The notes below the pieces were generated by a model that was given only the letters and a program-made list of their open reading frames with translations, searched no databases and was not told the DNA's origin. Position numbers and translations under genes: made by a program. Below are positions 63,952 through 64,000 of a DNA stretch of 64,000 nucleotides, piece by piece. The DNA is from Algoriphagus pacificus. Lineage in GTDB: Bacteria > Bacteroidota > Bacteroidia > Cytophagales > Cyclobacteriaceae. The DNA lies in contig NZ_JAFKCU010000003.1 of NCBI RefSeq assembly GCF_017254845.1, positions 686,270 through 750,269 of the forward strand. The letters run 5' to 3'. How positions within the stretch are numbered: position 1 is the stretch's first letter; each line of letters begins with the position of its first letter.

Positions 63952-64000
63952 TTATTTGAGGTACTTGGTTGCCATTCCAACTCCTCCGCTCATGAGATTA
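63952..64000 (-). CDS. traJ: Conjugative transposon protein TraJ, C-terminal end only
   Basis: Only the last 15 codons are in the window (NLMSGGVGMATKYLK, stop at 63952-63954). The Gly/Ala-rich tail and the position 9 bp before traK fit TraJ, the VirB6-like polytopic protein. Confidence 0.6.
   Translation of the reverse strand, partial: NLMSGGVGMATKYLK

Noticed and set aside
1-64000. tRNA or rRNA genes
   Set aside because: I saw no cloverleaf with a T-loop GTTCGAATC-type motif and no rRNA-like segment in the window.

Overview
The window is bacterial DNA from the phylum Bacteroidota. It is most like an aerobic Cytophagales genome of the Cyclobacteriaceae/Algoriphagus type, but the genus is an inference. 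The support is: SusC-style TonB receptors with an N-terminal carboxypeptidase-like domain, Bacteroidota-type conjugation genes (TraJ-TraN), promoters of the TTTG-N19/20-TAnnTTTG type, few Shine-Dalgarno sequences, Erm(F)-class methylase, DUF6443-type RHS proteins and low G+C. Almost everything in it is accessory DNA: two stretches of mobile-element genes, a defence island, metal resistance, toxin loci and many decayed genes.

Layout. (1) 1-12.5 kb: the end of a DUF3987 mobile-element protein, then one long same-strand run that looks like a layered defence operon. Its order is XRE regulator, HsdM fused to a half HsdS, a reverse transcriptase of the Abi/UG type, a DUF3800 protein, a small unknown protein, HsdR, a PD-(D/E)XK nuclease and a catalytically dead-looking long Argonaute. 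A Fur-family gene overlaps the Argonaute stop codon. (2) 12.4-16.5 kb: Fur, TonB receptor, ICMT-like methyltransferase and CDF transporter, a metal-handling cluster. (3) 16.5-19.7 kb: about 1 kb of odd, strand-asymmetric non-coding DNA, an Erm(F)-like 23S rRNA methylase, a second non-coding block with two related stem-loops, and a DUF6943 gene. (4) 19.8-23.4 kb: DUF6266 gene, terminators, seven phased 10-bp repeats, an HTH/excisionase-like gene, a tyrosine recombinase and a convergent HTH gene; this is probably the end of an integrative element. (5) 23.7-34.1 kb: mercury uptake/regulation (ArsR, MerTP, GDCCVxC protein), a decayed PepSY copy, a lipoprotein, a truncated metal ATPase joined to a TonB-receptor tail, then CusB and a CusA-TolC fusion. 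(6) 34.3-40.5 kb: PepSY protein, siderophore-type TonB receptor, AraC regulator, metallo-hydrolase and monooxygenase. (7) 40.7-43 kb: Fic and RhuM-Fic pseudogenes. (8) 42.9-55.2 kb: a pair of RadC-like direct repeats about 11.6 kb apart, flanking a minus-strand RHS/YD polymorphic-toxin locus with a current toxin tip and immunity gene plus a displaced M23-peptidase tip with its own candidate immunity gene. (9) 55.8-59.4 kb: MBOAT/SGNH acyl-transfer pair and TerC. (10) 59.9-64 kb: the end of a conjugative-transposon transfer operon (traJ-K-L-M-N) on the minus strand.

The most interesting system is the 0.7-12.5 kb operon. Restriction, a reverse-transcriptase module and an Argonaute-nuclease module are stacked with gaps of 3 to 86 bp or 4-bp overlaps and no visible internal terminator. 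An XRE gene whose own promoter carries an operator-like repeat stands at the head. The three-gene RT-DUF3800-ORF169 cassette inside the type I locus is the best candidate for an undescribed system. All product calls come from reading the sequence; no database search was run.
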